Assembly (NCBI GenBank): GCA_032718475.1
Contig: JAUCBJ010007675.1
Location: forward strand, 1-44,076
Length of the DNA: 44,076 nucleotides
From: Nemertoderma westbladi
Taxonomy: Eukaryota > Xenacoelomorpha > Nemertodermatida > Nemertodermatidae
Direction of reading: 5' to 3'
Part shown: positions 23,167-35,924 of the stretch, piece by piece
Numbering within the stretch: position 1 is the stretch's first letter
Layout: every line of letters starts with the position of its first letter
The notes under the pieces: generated by a model
Seen by the model: only the letters and a program-made list of their open reading frames with translations
Databases searched by the model: none
Told to the model about the DNA's origin: nothing
Made by a program: the position numbers and the translations under genes

Positions 23167-23668
23167 CTGGGTGGGGAGATACGGATGGAGTAAGGAACAC
23201 AGGAGAGAGGTAAGATAAGTTGTTATCTGGAATTCTAATTCAGGGAGGAAGTAAACTCCATATAAAACCTTTGCTATGTAAAGATGGAAGTGGTAATGAT
23301 GACACACAATCAAGAATTAATGATTAAAAGCAATGTAATTACGAGTTTCTGACATCGCTGCATCTACAACTGACGTGTACGTGTAACACAATAATCGCAT
23401 CCATTCACGGTGCACTAATGGGCCGGTGTTTAATGTTCTAATTACATTTGGTAGATTTGTATCCCTTGGAGAAGAAAAGGGGGACCATTTTAGTCAGGGG
23501 GAAGGGGCCATTGAAGTCAAAAGGATTAAAAAAGGTACAAAAAAATATTGAGAATACAAAAAAAATATTGAGAGTACAAAAAAAATATGCTTTTTATGGC
23601 CGAAATTTGATTTTTACGGCCTAAATTATCGGAAACATAAGATGGAAAAAAATATAATAGGAATATAG
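23167..23668. other. A-rich flank of satellite B
   Basis: No gene seen. A short tandem run of TACAAAAAAAATATTGAGA units occurs at about 23,537-23,588. Confidence 0.45.
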
Positions 23669-23707
23669 ATAGAAAAAAATAACCATTAGCTTGTTTGTGA
23701 GTTAGAT
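23669..23707 (+). repeat. Detached first unit of satellite B
   Basis: One diverged copy of the 38-bp unit (AACCATTAGCTTGTTTGTGA followed by GTTAGAT), separated from the main array by the 437-bp retrotransposon insertion at 23,708-24,144. Its last 14 bases are the left copy of the insertion's target duplication. Confidence 0.8.
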
Positions 23708-24144
23708 TTTTTTTTTTTTTTAGTTTAACTACACCTTTAATCAAGGTAATATAGTTTAGAGCACAATAATTATGAATAAACTATTATAATTAATAATACA
23801 AACCGCCACCAGAATATTAAATTTAAATTTAAAGGAGCGTAGTGCAAAGTAAAGGTTCGGAGTTTTATTTAGAGGCTAGTTCGGTCAGAGTCGGTGCAGA
23901 TGCACAGTGCAATGCGTGGTAGCGATCACAACAGTTGCCATGGCAATAGAGGCAGATATAGTCTGTTGAAAGTGAGTGGAAAGGCCGGTTTGTTTGGCAA
24001 ATTTTGTGGTGAAAACCGTGAGATGTAAATCTTGTTAATACGTGACGATTGCGCTGTTTAGATAGTTTCCAGGTAGAAGAAGCAAAAGCAGGGCCATTTG
24101 AGTAATTTTCTTGGAGAAAGTTGAGTTCACGGTTGTGGCGGTAA
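23708..24144 (-). mobile_element. 5'-truncated non-LTR retrotransposon
   Basis: The insert is flanked by TTTGTGAGTTAGAT on both sides (23,694-23,707 and 24,145-24,158). Read on the minus strand it ends in a poly-A tail (T run 23,708-23,721), preceded about 20 bp upstream by GATTAAA, a polyadenylation-signal variant. An open frame of 92 codons starts at the very first bases of the insert and ends at 23,865, as expected for a 5'-truncated copy. The array itself contains TTTGTGAGTTAGAT, so the target duplication is shared with the satellite unit. That is what an insertion into the array predicts. Confidence 0.8.
23865..24143 (-). pseudogene. C-terminal fragment of a non-LTR retrotransposon ORF2 (reverse transcriptase protein)
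   Basis: The 92-residue fragment contains RHVLTRFTSHGFHHKIC followed by a Cys/His cluster C-X2-C-X8-H-X3-C (residues 64, 67, 76, 80; CLYCHGNCCDRYHALHC). An R-x-R/T..GH..L stretch followed by a CCHC-type motif is the usual extreme C-terminus of ORF2 proteins in Jockey/I/CR1-type elements. The reverse transcriptase and endonuclease domains are missing because the copy is truncated. It is a dead copy: no start codon and no promoter. The clade is not determined. Confidence 0.72.
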
Positions 24145-27100
24145 TTTGTGAGTTAGATGGAAACAAAAGAACCATTAGCTTGTTTGTGAGTTAGATGGAA
24201 ACAAAAGAACCATTAGCTTGTTTGTGAGTTAGATGGAAACAAAAGAACCATTAGCTTGTTTGTGAGTTAGATGAAAACAAAAGAACCATTAGCATGTTTG
24301 TGAGTTCGAAGGATACAAAAGAACCATAGCTTGTTTGTGAGTTAGATTGAAACAAAAGAACCATTAGCTTGTTTGTGAGTTAGATTGAAACAAAAGAACC
24401 ATTAGCTTGTTTGTGAGTTAGATGGAAACAAAAGAACCATTAGCTTGTTTGTGAGTTAGATGGAAACAAAAGAACCATTAGCATGTTTGTGAGTTCGAAG
24501 GATACAAAAGAACCATAGCTTGTTTGTGAGTTAGATTGAAACAAAAGAACCATTAGCTTGTTTGTGAGTTAGATGGAAACAAAAGAACCATTAGCTTGTT
24601 TGTGAGTTAGATGAAAACAAAAGAACCATTAGCATGTTTGTGAGTTCGAAGGATACAAAAGAACCATAGCTTGTTTGTGAGTTAGATTGAAACAAAAGAA
24701 CCATTAGCTTGTTTGTGAGTTAGATTGAAACAAAAGAACCATTAGCTTGTTTGTGAGTTAGATGGAAACAAAAGAACCATTAGCTTGTTTGTGATTTAGA
24801 TGGAAACAAAAGAACCATTAGCTTGTTGGTGAGTTAGATTGAAACAAAAGAACCATTAGCTTGTTTGTGAGTTAGATGGAAACAAAAGAACCATTAGCTT
24901 GTTTGTGAGTTAGATGGAAACAAAAGAACCATTAGCTTGTTTGTGAGTTAGATGGAAACAAAAGAACCATTAGCTTGTTTGTGAGTTAGATGGAAACAAA
25001 AGAACCATTAGCTTGTTTGTGATTTAGATGGAAACAAAAGAACCATTAGCTTGTTGGTGAGTTAGATTGAAACAAAAGAACCATTAGCTTGTTTGTGAGT
25101 TAGATGGAAACAAAAGAACCATTAGCTTGTTTGTGAGTTAGATGGAAACAAAAGAACCATTAGCTTGTTTGTGAGTTAGATGGAAACAAAAGAACCATTA
25201 GCTTGTTGGTGAGTTAGATGGAAACAAAAGAACCATTAGCTTGTTTGTGAGTTAGATGGAAACAAAAGAACCATTAGCTTGTTTGTGAGTTAGATGGAAA
25301 CAAAAGAACCATTAGCTTGTTTGTGAGTTAGATGGAAACAAAAGAACCATTAGCTTGTTTGTGAGTTAGATGGAAACAAAAGAACCATTAGCTTGTTTGT
25401 GAGTTAGATGGAAACAAAAGAACCATTAGCTTGTTGGTGAGTTAGATGGAAACAAAAGAACCATTAGCTTGTTTGTGAGTTAGATAGAAACAAAAGAACC
25501 ATTAGCTTGTTTGAGAGTTAGATGGAAACAAAAGAACCATTAGCTTGTTTGTGAGTTAGATGGAAACAAAAGAACCATTAGCTTGTTTGTGAGTTAGATG
25601 GAAACAAAAGAACCATTAGCTTGTTTGTGAGTTAGATGGAAACAAAAGAACCATTAGCTTGTTTGTGAGTTAGATGGAAACAAAAGAACCATTAGCTTGT
25701 TTGTGAGTTAGATGGAAACAAAAGAACCATTAGCTTGTTTGTGAGTTAGATGGAAACAAAAGAATCATTAGCTTGTTTGTGAGTTAGATGGAAACAAAAG
25801 AACCATTAGCTTGTTTGTGAGTTAGATGGAAACAAAAGAACCATTAGCTTGTTTGTGATTTAGATGGAAACAAAAGAACCATTAGCTTGTTTGTGAGTTA
25901 GATGGAAACAAAAGAACCATTAGCTTGTTTGTGAGTTAGATGGAAACAAAAGAAACATTAGCTTGTTGGTGAGTTATATGGAAACAAAAGAACCTTTAGC
26001 TTGTTTGTGAGTTAGATGGAAACAAAAGAACCATTATCTTGTTTGTGATTTAGATGGAAACAAAAGAACCATTAGCTTGTTGGTGAGTTAGATTGAAACA
26101 AAAGAACCATTAGCTTGTTTGTGAGTTAGATGGAAACAAAAGAACCATTAGCTTGTTTGTGAGTTAGATGGAAACAAAAGAATCATTAGCTTGTTTGTGA
26201 GTTAGATGGAAACAAAAGAACCATTAGCTTGTTTGTGATTTAGATGGAAACAAAAGAACCATTAGCTTGTTTGTGAGTTAGATGGAAACAAAAGAACCAT
26301 TAGCTTGTTTGTGAGTTAGATGGAAACAAAAGAACCATTAGCTTGTTTGTGATTTAGATGGAAACAAAAGAACCATTAGCTTGTTTGTGAGTTAGATGGA
26401 AACAAAAGAACCATTAGCTTGTTTGTGAGTTAGATGGAAACAAAAGAACCATTAGCTTGTTGGTGAGTTATATGGAAACAAAAGAACCTTTAGCTTGTTT
26501 GTGAGTTAGATGGAAACAAAAGAACCATTATCTTGTTTGTGATTTAGATGGAAACAAAAGAACCATTAGCTTGTTGGTGAGTTAGATGGAAACAAAAGAA
26601 CCATTAGCTTGTTTGTGAGTTAGATGGAAACAAAAGAACCATTAGCTTGTTGGTGAGTTAGATGGAAACAAAAGAATCATTAGCTTGTTTGTGATTTAGA
26701 TGGAAACAAAAGAACCATTAGCTTGTTTGTGAGTTAGATAGAAACAAAAGAACCATTAGCTTGTTTGTGATTTAGATGGAAACAAAAGAACCATTAGCTT
26801 GTTTGTGAGTTAGATGGAAACAAAAGAATCATTAGCTTGTTTGTGATTTAGATGGAAACAAAAGAACCATTAGCTTGTTTGTGAGTTAGATAGAAACAAA
26901 AGAACCATTAGCTTGTTTGTGAGTTAGATGGAAACAAAAGAATCATTAGCTTGTTTGTGATTTAGATGGAAACAAAAGAACCATTAGCTTGTTTGTGAGT
27001 TAGATGGAAACAAAAGAACCATTAGCTTGTTTGTGAGTTAGATGGAAACAAAAGACCATTAGCTTGTTTGTGAGTTAGATGGAAACAAAAGAATCATTAG

Positions 27101-30100
27101 CTTGTTTGTGAGTTAGATGGAAACAAAAGAACCATTAGCTTGTTTGTGAGTTAGATGGAAACAAAAGAACCATTAGCTTGTTTGGGAGTTAGATGGAAAC
27201 AAAAGAATCATTAGCTTGTTTGTGAGTTAGATGGAAACAAAAGAACCATTAGCTTGTTTGTGAGTTAGATGGAAACAAAAGAACCATTAGCTTGTTTGTG
27301 ATTTAGATGGAAACAAAAGAACCATTAGCTTGTTTGTGAGTTAGATGGAAACAAAAGAACCATTAGCTTGTTTGTGAGTTAGATGGAAACAAAAGAACCA
27401 TTAGCTTGTTTGTGATTTAGATGGAAACAAAAGAACCATTAGCTTGTTTGTGAGTTAGATGGAAACAAAAGAACCATTAGCTTGTTTGTGAGTTAGATGG
27501 AAAACAAAAGAACCATTAGCTTGTTGGTGAGTTATATGGAAACAAAAGAACCTTTAGCTTGTTTATGAGTTAGATGGAAACAAAAGAACCATTATCTTGT
27601 TTGTGATTTCGATGGAAACAAAAGAACCATTAGCTTGTTGGTGAGTTAGATGGAAACAAAAGAACCATTAGCTTGTTTGTGAGTTAGATGGAAACAAAAG
27701 AACCATTAGCTTGTTGGTGAGTTAGATGGAAACAAAAGAATCATTAGCTTGTTTGTGATTTAGATGGAAACAAAAGAACCATTAGCTTGTTTGTGAGTTA
27801 GATAGAAACAAAAGAACCATTAGCTTGTTTGTGATTTAGATGGAAACAAAAGAACCATTAGCTTGTTTGTGAGTTAGATGGAAACAAAAGAATCATTAGC
27901 TTGTCTGTGATTTAGATGGAAACAAAAGAACCATTAGCTTGTTTGTGAGTTAGATGGAAACAAAAGAATCATTAGCTTGTTTGTGATTTAGATGGAAACA
28001 AAAGAACCATTAGCTTGTTTGTGAGTTAGATGGAAACAAAAGAATCATTAGCTTGTCTGTGATTTAGATGGAAACAAAAGAACCATAGCTTGTTTGTGAT
28101 TTAGATGGAAACAAAAGAACCATTAGCTTGTTTGTGAGTTAGATAGAAACAAAAGAACCATTAGCTTGTTTGTGAGTTAGATGGAAACAAAAGAATCATT
28201 AGCTTGTTTGTGATTTAGATGGAAACAAAAGAACCATTAGCTTGTTTGTGAGTTAGATGGAAACAAAAGAACCATTAGCTTGTTTGTGAGTTAGATGGAA
28301 ACAAAAGACCATTAGCTTGTTTGTGAGTTAGATGGAAACAAAAGAATCATTAGCTTGTTTGTGAGTTAGATGGAAACAAAAGAACCATTAGCTTGTTTGT
28401 GAGTTAGATGGAAACAAAAGAACCATTAGCTTGTTTGGGAGTTAGATGGAAACAAAAGAATCATTAGCTTGTTTGTGAGTTAGATGGAAACAAAAGAACC
28501 ATTAGCTTGTTTGTGAGTTAGATGGAAACAAAAGAACCATTAGCTTGTTTGTGATTTAGATGGAAACAAAAGAACCATTAGCTTGTTTGTGAGTTAGATG
28601 GAAACAAAAGAACCATTAGCTTGTTTGTGAGTTAGATGGAAACAAAAGAATCATTAGCTTGTTTGTGATTTAGATGGAAACAAAAGAACAATTAGCTTGT
28701 TTGTGAGTTAGATGGAAACAAAAGAATCATTAGCTTGTTTGTGATTTAGATGGAAACAAAAGAACCATTAGCTTGTTTGTGAGTTAGATGGAAACAAAAG
28801 AATCATTAGCTTGTTTGTGATTTAGATGGAAACAAAAGAACCATTAGCTTGTTTGTGAGTTAGATAGAAACAAAAGAACCATTAGCTTGTTTGTGAGTTA
28901 GATGGAAACAAAAGAATCATTAGCTTGTTTGTGATTTAGATGGAAACAAAAGAACCATTAGCTTGTTTGTGAGTTAGATGGAAACAAAAGAACCATTAGC
29001 TTGTTTGTGAGTTAGATGGAAACAAAAGACCATTAGCTTGTTTGTGAGTTAGATGGAAACAAAAGAATCATTAGCTTGTTTGTGAGTTAGATGGAAACAA
29101 AAGAACCATTAGCTTGTTTGTGAGTTAGATGGAAACAAAAGAACCATTAGCTTGTTTGGGAGTTAGATGGAAACAAAAGAATCATTAGCTTGTTTGTGAG
29201 TTAGATGGAAACAAAAGAACCATTAGCTTGTTTGTGAGTTAGATGGAAACAAAAGAACCATTAGCTTGTTTGTGATTTAGATGGAAACAAAAGAACCATT
29301 AGCTTGTTTGTGAGTTAGATGGAAACAAAAGAACCATTAGCTTGTTTGTGAGTTAGATGGAAACAAAAGAACCATTAGCTTGTTTGTGATTTAGATGGAA
29401 ACAAAAGAACCATTAGCTTGTTTGTGAGTTAGATGGAAACAAAAGAACCATTAGCTTGTTTGTGAGTTAGATGGAAAACAAAAGAACCATTAGCTTGTTG
29501 GTGAGTTATATGGAAACAAAAGAACCTTTAGCTTGTTTGTGAGTTAGATGGAAACAAAAGAACCATTATCTTGTTTGTGATTTCGATGGAAACAAAAGAA
29601 CCATTAGCTTGTTGGTGAGTTAGATGGAAACAAAAGAACCATTAGCTTGTTTGTGAGTTAGATGGAAACAAAAGAACCATTAGCTTGTTGGTGAGTTAGA
29701 TGGAAACAAAAGAATCATTAGCTTGTTTGTGATTTAGATGGAAACAAAAGAACCATTAGCTTGTTTGTGAGTTAGATAGAAACAAAAGAACCATTAGCTT
29801 GTTTGTGATTTAGAATGAAACAAAAGAACCATTAGCTTGTTTGTGAGTTAGATGGAAACAAAAGAATCATTAGCTTGTTTGTGATTTAGATGGAAACAAA
29901 AGAACCATTAGCTTGTTTGTGAGTTAGATAGAAACAAAAGAACCATTAGCTTGTTTGTGAGTTAGATGGAAACAAAAGAATCATTAGCTTGTTTGTGATT
30001 TAGATGGAAACAAAAGAACCATTAGCTTGTTTGTGAGTTAGATAGAAACAAAAGAACCATTAGCTTGTTTGTGAGTTAGATGGAAACAAAAGAATCATTA

Positions 30101-33100
30101 GCTTGTTTGTGATTTAGATGGAAACAAAAGAACCATTAGCTTGTTTGTGAGTTAGATAGAAACAAAAGAACCATTAGCTTGTTTGTGATTTAGATGGAAA
30201 CAAAAGAACCATTAGCTTGTTTGTGAGTTAGATGGAAACAAAAGAACCATTAGCTTGTTTGTGAGTAAGATGGAAACAAAAGAACCATTAGCTTGTTTGT
30301 GAGTTAGATGGAAACAAAAGAACCATTAGCTTGTTGGTGAGTTAGATGGAAACAAAGAACCATTAGCTTGTTGGTGAGTTAGATGGAAACAAAAGAACCA
30401 TTAGCTTGTTTGTGATTTAGATGGAAACAAAAGAACCATTAGCTTGTTGGTGAGTTAGATGGAAACAAAAGAACCTTTAGCTTGTTTGTGAGTTAGATAG
30501 AAACAAAAGAACCATTAGCTTGTTTGTGATTTAGATGGAAACAAAAGAACCATTAGCTTGTTGGTGAGTTAGATGGAAACAAAAGAACCTTTAGCTTGTT
30601 GGTGAGTTAGATGGAAACAAAAGAACCTTTAGCTTGTTTCTGAGTAAGATGGAAACAAAAGAACCATTAGCTTGTTTGTGAGTTAGATGGAAACAAAAGA
30701 ACCATTAGCTTGTTGGTGAGTTAGATGGAAACAAAAGAACCATTAGCTTGTTGGTGAGTTAGATGGAAACAAAAGAACCTTTAGCTTGTTTCTGAGTAAG
30801 ATGGAAACAAAAGAACCATTAGCTTGTTTGTGAGTTAGATGGAAACAAAAGAACCATTAGCTTGTTTGTGAGTTAGATGGAAACAAAAGAACCATTAGCT
30901 TGTTTGTGAGTTAGATGGAAACAAAAGAACCATTAGCTTGTTGGTGAGTTAGATGGAAACAAAAGAACCTTTAGCTTGTTTGTGAGTTAGATGGAAACAA
31001 AAGAACCTTTAGCTTGTTTGTGAGTAAGATGGAAACAAAAGAACCATTAGCTTGTTTGTGAGTTAGATGAAAACAAAAGAACCATTAGCTTGTTGGTGAG
31101 TTAGATGGAAACAAAAGAACCATTAGCTTGTTGGTGAGTTAGATGGAAACAAAAGAACCTTTAGCTTGTTTCTGAGTAAGATGAAAACAAAAGAACCATT
31201 AGCTTGTTTGTGAGTTAGATGGAAACAAAAGAACCATTAGCTTGTTTGTGAGTTAGATGGAAACAAAAGAACCATTAGCTTGTTTGTGAGTTAGATGGAA
31301 ACAAAAGAACCATTAGCTTGTTGGTGAGTTAGATGGAAACAAAAGAACCATTAGCTTGTTGGTGAGTTAGATGGAAACAAAAGAACCTTTAGCTTGTTTC
31401 TGAGTAAGATGGAAACAAAAGAACCATTAGCTTGTTTGTGAGTTAGATGGAAACAAAAGAACCATTAGCTGGTTTGTGAGTTAGATGGAAACAAAAGAAC
31501 CATTAGCTTGTTGGTGAGTTAGATGGAAACAAAAGAACCTTTAGCTTGTTGGTGAGTTAGATGGAAACAAAAGAACCTTTAGCTTGTTTGTGAGTAAGAT
31601 GGAAACAAAAGAACCATTAGCTTGTTTGTGAGTTAGATGAAAACAAAAGAACCATTAGCTTGTTTGTGAGTTAGATGGAAACAAAATAACCATTAGCTTG
31701 TTTGTGGGTTAGATGGAAACAAAAGAACCTTTAGCTTGTTTGTGAGTTAGATGGAAACAAAAGAACCTTTAGCTTGTTTGTGAGTTAGATGGAAACAAAA
31801 GAACCATTAGCTTGTTTGTGAATTAGATGGAAACAAAAGAACCATTAGCTTGTTTGTGAGTTAGATGGAAACAAAAGAACCATTAGCTTGTTTGTGAGTT
31901 AGATGGAAACAAAAGAACCATTAGCTTGTTGGTGAGTTAGATGGAAACAAAAGAACCATTAGCTTGTTTGTGAGTAAGATGGAAACAAAAGAACCATTAG
32001 CTTGTTTGTGAGTTAGATGGAAACAAAAGAACCATTAGCTTGTTTGTGAGTTAGATGGAAACAAAAGAACCATTAGCTTGTTGGTGAGTTAGATGGAAAC
32101 AAAGAACCATTAGCTTGTTGGTGAGTTAGATTGAAACAAAAGAACCTTTAGCTTGTTGGTGAGTAAGATGGAAACAAAAGAACCATTAGCTTGTTTGTGA
32201 GCTAGATGGAAACAAAAGAACCATTAGCTTGTTGGTGAGTTAGATGGAAACAAAGAACCATTAGCTTGTTGGTGAGTTAGATGGAAACAAAGAACCATTA
32301 GCTTGTTGGTGAGTTAGATGGAAACAAAATAACCATTAGCTTGTTTGTGGGTTAGATGGAAACAAAAGAACCTTTAGCTTGTTTGTGAGTTAGATGGAAA
32401 CAAAAGAACCATTAGCTTGTTTGTGAGTTAGATGGAAACAAAACAACCATTAGCTTGTTGGTGAGTTAGATGGAAACAAAGAACCATTAGCTTGTTGGTG
32501 AGTTAGATGGAAACAAAATAACCATTAGCTTGTTTGTGGGTTAGATGGAAACAAAAGAACCTTTAGCTTGTTTGTGAGTTAGATGGAAACAAAAGAACCA
32601 TTAGCTTGTTTGTGAGTTAGATGGAAACAAAAGAACCATTAGCTTGTTTGTGAGTTAGATGGAAACAAAAGAACCATTAGCTTGTTTGTGAGTTAGATGG
32701 AAACAAAAGAACCATTAGCTTGTTGGTGAGTTAGATGGAAACAAAAGAACCATTAGCTTGTTTGTGAGTTAGATGGAAACAAAAGAACCATTAGCTTGTT
32801 TGTGAGTAGGATGAAAACAAAAGAACTATTAGCTTGTTGTTGAGTTAGATGGAAACAAAAGAACCATTAGCTTGTTTGTGAGTTAGATGGAAACAAAAGA
32901 ACCATTAGCTTGTTTGTGAGTTAGATGGAAACAAAAGAACCATTAGCTTGTTGGTGAGTTAGATGGAAACAAAAGAACCATTAGCTTGTTTGTGGGTTAG
33001 ATGGAAACAAAAGAACCTTTAGCTTGTTGGTGAGTTAGATTGAAACAAAAGAACCATTAGCTTGTTTGTGAGTTAGATGGAAACAAAAGAACCATTAGCT

Positions 33101-35727
33101 TGTTTGTGGGTTAGATGGAAACAAAAGAACCTTTAGCTTGTTGGTGAGTTAGATTGAAACAAAAGAACCATTAGCTTGTTTGTGAGTTAGATGGAAACAA
33201 AAGAACCATTAGCTTGTTTGTGAGTTAGATGGAAACAAAAGAACCATTAGCTTGTTGGTGAGTTAGATGGAAACAAAAGAACCATTAGCTTGTTTGTGGG
33301 TTAGATGGAAACAAAAGAACCTTTAGCTTGTTGGTGAGTTAGATTGAAACAAAAGAACCATTAGCTTGTTTGTGAGTTAGAAGGATACAAAAGAACCATT
33401 AGCTTGTTGGTGAGTTAGATGGAAACAAAAGAACCATTAGCTTGTTTGTGAGTTAGATGGAAACAAAAGAACCATTAGCTTGTTGGTGAGTTAGATGGAA
33501 ACAAAAGAACCATTAGCTTGTTTGTGGGTTAGATGGAAACAAAAGAACCTTTAGCTTGTTGGTGAGTTAGATTGAAACAAAAGAACCATTAGCTTGTTTG
33601 TGAGTTAGATGGAAACAAAAGAACCATTAGCTTGTTTGTGAGTAAGATGGAAACAAAAGAACCATTAGCTTGTTTGTGAGTTAGAAGGAAACAAAATAAC
33701 TATTATGGTTTGTGAGTTAGATGGAAACAAAAGAACCATTAGCTTGTTGGTGAGTTAGATGGAAACAAAGAACCATTAGCTTGTTGGTGAGTTAGATGGA
33801 AACAAAAGAACCATTAGCTTGTTTGTGATTTAGATGGAAACAAAAGAACCATTAGCTTGTTGGTGAGTTAGATTGAAACAAAAGAACCATTAGCTTGTTG
33901 GTGAGTTAGATGGAAACAAAAGAACCATTAGCTTGTTTGTGGGTTAGATGGAAACAAAAGAACCTTTAGCTTGTTGGTGAGTTAGATTGAAACAAAAGAA
34001 CCATTAGCTTGTTTGTGAGTTAGAAGGATACAAAAGAACCATTAGCTTGTTTGTGAGTTAGAAGGAAACAAAATAACTATTATGGTTTGTGAGTTAGATG
34101 GAAACAAAAGAACCATTAGCTTGTTTGTGATTTAGATGGAAACAAAAGAACCATTAGCTTGTTTGTGAGTTAGATGGAAACAAAAGAACCATTAGCTTGT
34201 TTGTGATTTAGATGGAAACAAAAGAACCATTAGCTTGTTTGTGAGTTAGAAGGATACAAAAGAACCATTAGCTTGTTGGTGAGTTAGATGGAAACAAAAG
34301 AACCATTAGCTTGTTTGTGGGTTAGATGGAAACAAAAGAACCTTTAGCTTGTTTGTGGGTTAGATGGAAACAAAAGAACCTTTAGCTTGTTTGTGGGTTA
34401 GATGGAAACAAAAGAACCTTTAGCTTGTTTGTGGGTTAGATGGAAACAAAAGAACCTTTAGCTTGTTTGTGGGTTAGATGGAAACAAAAGAACCTTTAGC
34501 TTGTTGGTGAGTTAGATTTAAACAAAAGAACCATTAGCTTGTTTGTGAGTTAGAAGGATACAAAAGAACCATTAGCTTGTTTGTGAGTTAGAAGGAAACA
34601 AAATAACTATTATGGTTTGTGAGTTAGATGGAAACAAAAGAACCATTAGCTTGTTGGTGAGTTAGATGGAAACAAAAGAACCATTAGCTTGTTGGTGAGT
34701 TAGATGGAAACAAAAGAACCATTAGCTTGTTTGTGAGTTAGAAGGATACAAAAGAACCATTAGCTTGTTTGTGAGTTAGAAGGAAACAAAATAACTATTA
34801 TGGTTTGTGAGTTAGATGGAAACAAAAGAACCATTAGCTTGTTTGTGAGTTAGATGGAAACAAAAGAACCATTAGCTTGTTTGTGAGTTAGATGGAAACA
34901 AAAGAACCATTAGCTTGTTTGTGAGTTAGATGGAAACAAAAGAACCATTAGCTTGTTTGTGAGTTAGATGGAAACAAAAGAACCATTAGCTTGTTTGTGA
35001 GTTAGATGGAAACAAAAGAACCATTAGCTTGTTTGTGAGTTAGATGGAAACAAAAGAATCATTAGCTTGTTTGTGAGTTAGATGGAAACAAAAGAACCAT
35101 TAGCTTGTTTGTGAGTTAGATTGAAACAAAAGAACCATTAGCTTGTTGGTGAGTTAGATTGAAACAAAAGAACCATTAGCTTGTTTGTGAGTTAGATGGA
35201 AACAAAAGAACCATTAGCTTGTTTGTGAGTTAGATGGAAACAAAAGAACCATTAGCTTGTTTGTGAGTTAGATTGAAACAAAAGAACCATTAGCTTGTTG
35301 GTGAGTTAGATTGAAACAAAAGAACCATTAGCTTGTTTGTGAGTTAGATGGAAACAAAAGAACCATTAGCTTGTTTGTGAGTTAGATGGAAACAAAAGAA
35401 TCATTAGCTTGTTTGTGAGTTAGATGGAAACAAAAGAACCATTAGCTTGTTTGTGAGTTAGATTGAAACAAAAGAACCATTAGCTTGTTGGTGAGTTAGA
35501 TTGAAACAAAAGAACCATTAGCTTGTTTGTGAGTTAGATGGAAACAAAAGAACCATTAGCTTGTTTGTGAGTTAGATGGAAACAAAAGAACCATTAGCTT
35601 GTTTGTGAGTTAGATTGAAACAAAAGAACCATTAGCTTGTTGGTGAGTTAGATTGAAACAAAAGAACCATTAGCTTGTTTGTGAGTTAGATGGAAACAAA
35701 AGAACCATTAGCTTGTTTGTGAGTTAG
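24145..35727. repeat. Satellite B: 11.6 kb of 38-bp tandem units
   Basis: About 305 units. The unit reads GTTAGATGGAAACAAAAG, AACCATTAGC, TTGTTTGTGA on the plus strand. Recurrent variants include GATTTAGATGG, TTGGTGAG, AATCATTAG, CCTTTAGC, TGTGGGTTAG and GAAGGATACAAAAG. Rare variants reveal segmental copying: an extra A (GATGGAAAAC) at 27,496 and 29,470, and GATTTCGATGG at 27,605 and 29,579, both at offset 1,974 bp. A one-base deletion (AAAAGACC) at about 27,050, 28,303 and 29,025 shows further copies of about 1,253 and 721 bp. There is no coding potential. The left edge is broken by a retrotransposon. The right edge stops at 35,727, about 18 bp from a candidate splice donor. Confidence 0.97.
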
Positions 35728-35745
35728 CCAGGGCAACAAACTCAC

Positions 35746-35924
35746 TGTAAGACGTATAGTTTATTCCAACACCACCACAGCGACCACTGCCACAGTTGGT
35801 TAGAAAGTAAGATTGGACCAACCTTGTGCTGCAGCATCTGAACTTCCACCTTGTTGGTTGGTGACTGAACCAACACCTCCCCTACATTGTTCGCTATTGT
35901 TTCCACGGCTACCGTTTTTGATGT
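35746..35924 (-). CDS. Candidate coding exon of the RGS12-like gene (or unrelated)
   Basis: Minus strand: acceptor TTATCTTGCAG, 179 open bases, donor GTGAGT. Entered in phase 0, the phase left by the candidate exon at 37,179, it reads TSKTVAVETIANNVGEVLVQ and onward. If the donor is not used it stops two codons later. Entered in phase 1 (direct from the secure exon at 43,583), another frame reads a Ser/Gly/Asn/Gln-rich stretch to a stop, so the frame is ambiguous. No domain is recognised. The region between the Ras-binding domains and GoLoco motif of RGS12/14 proteins is normally disordered, so lack of a domain is not informative. Confidence 0.35.

Noticed and set aside
24145-35727. CRISPR-like appearance (regular 38-bp repeats)
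   Set aside because: The whole unit repeats with no unique spacers, the context is a eukaryotic genome, and no cas genes are present. It is a satellite.
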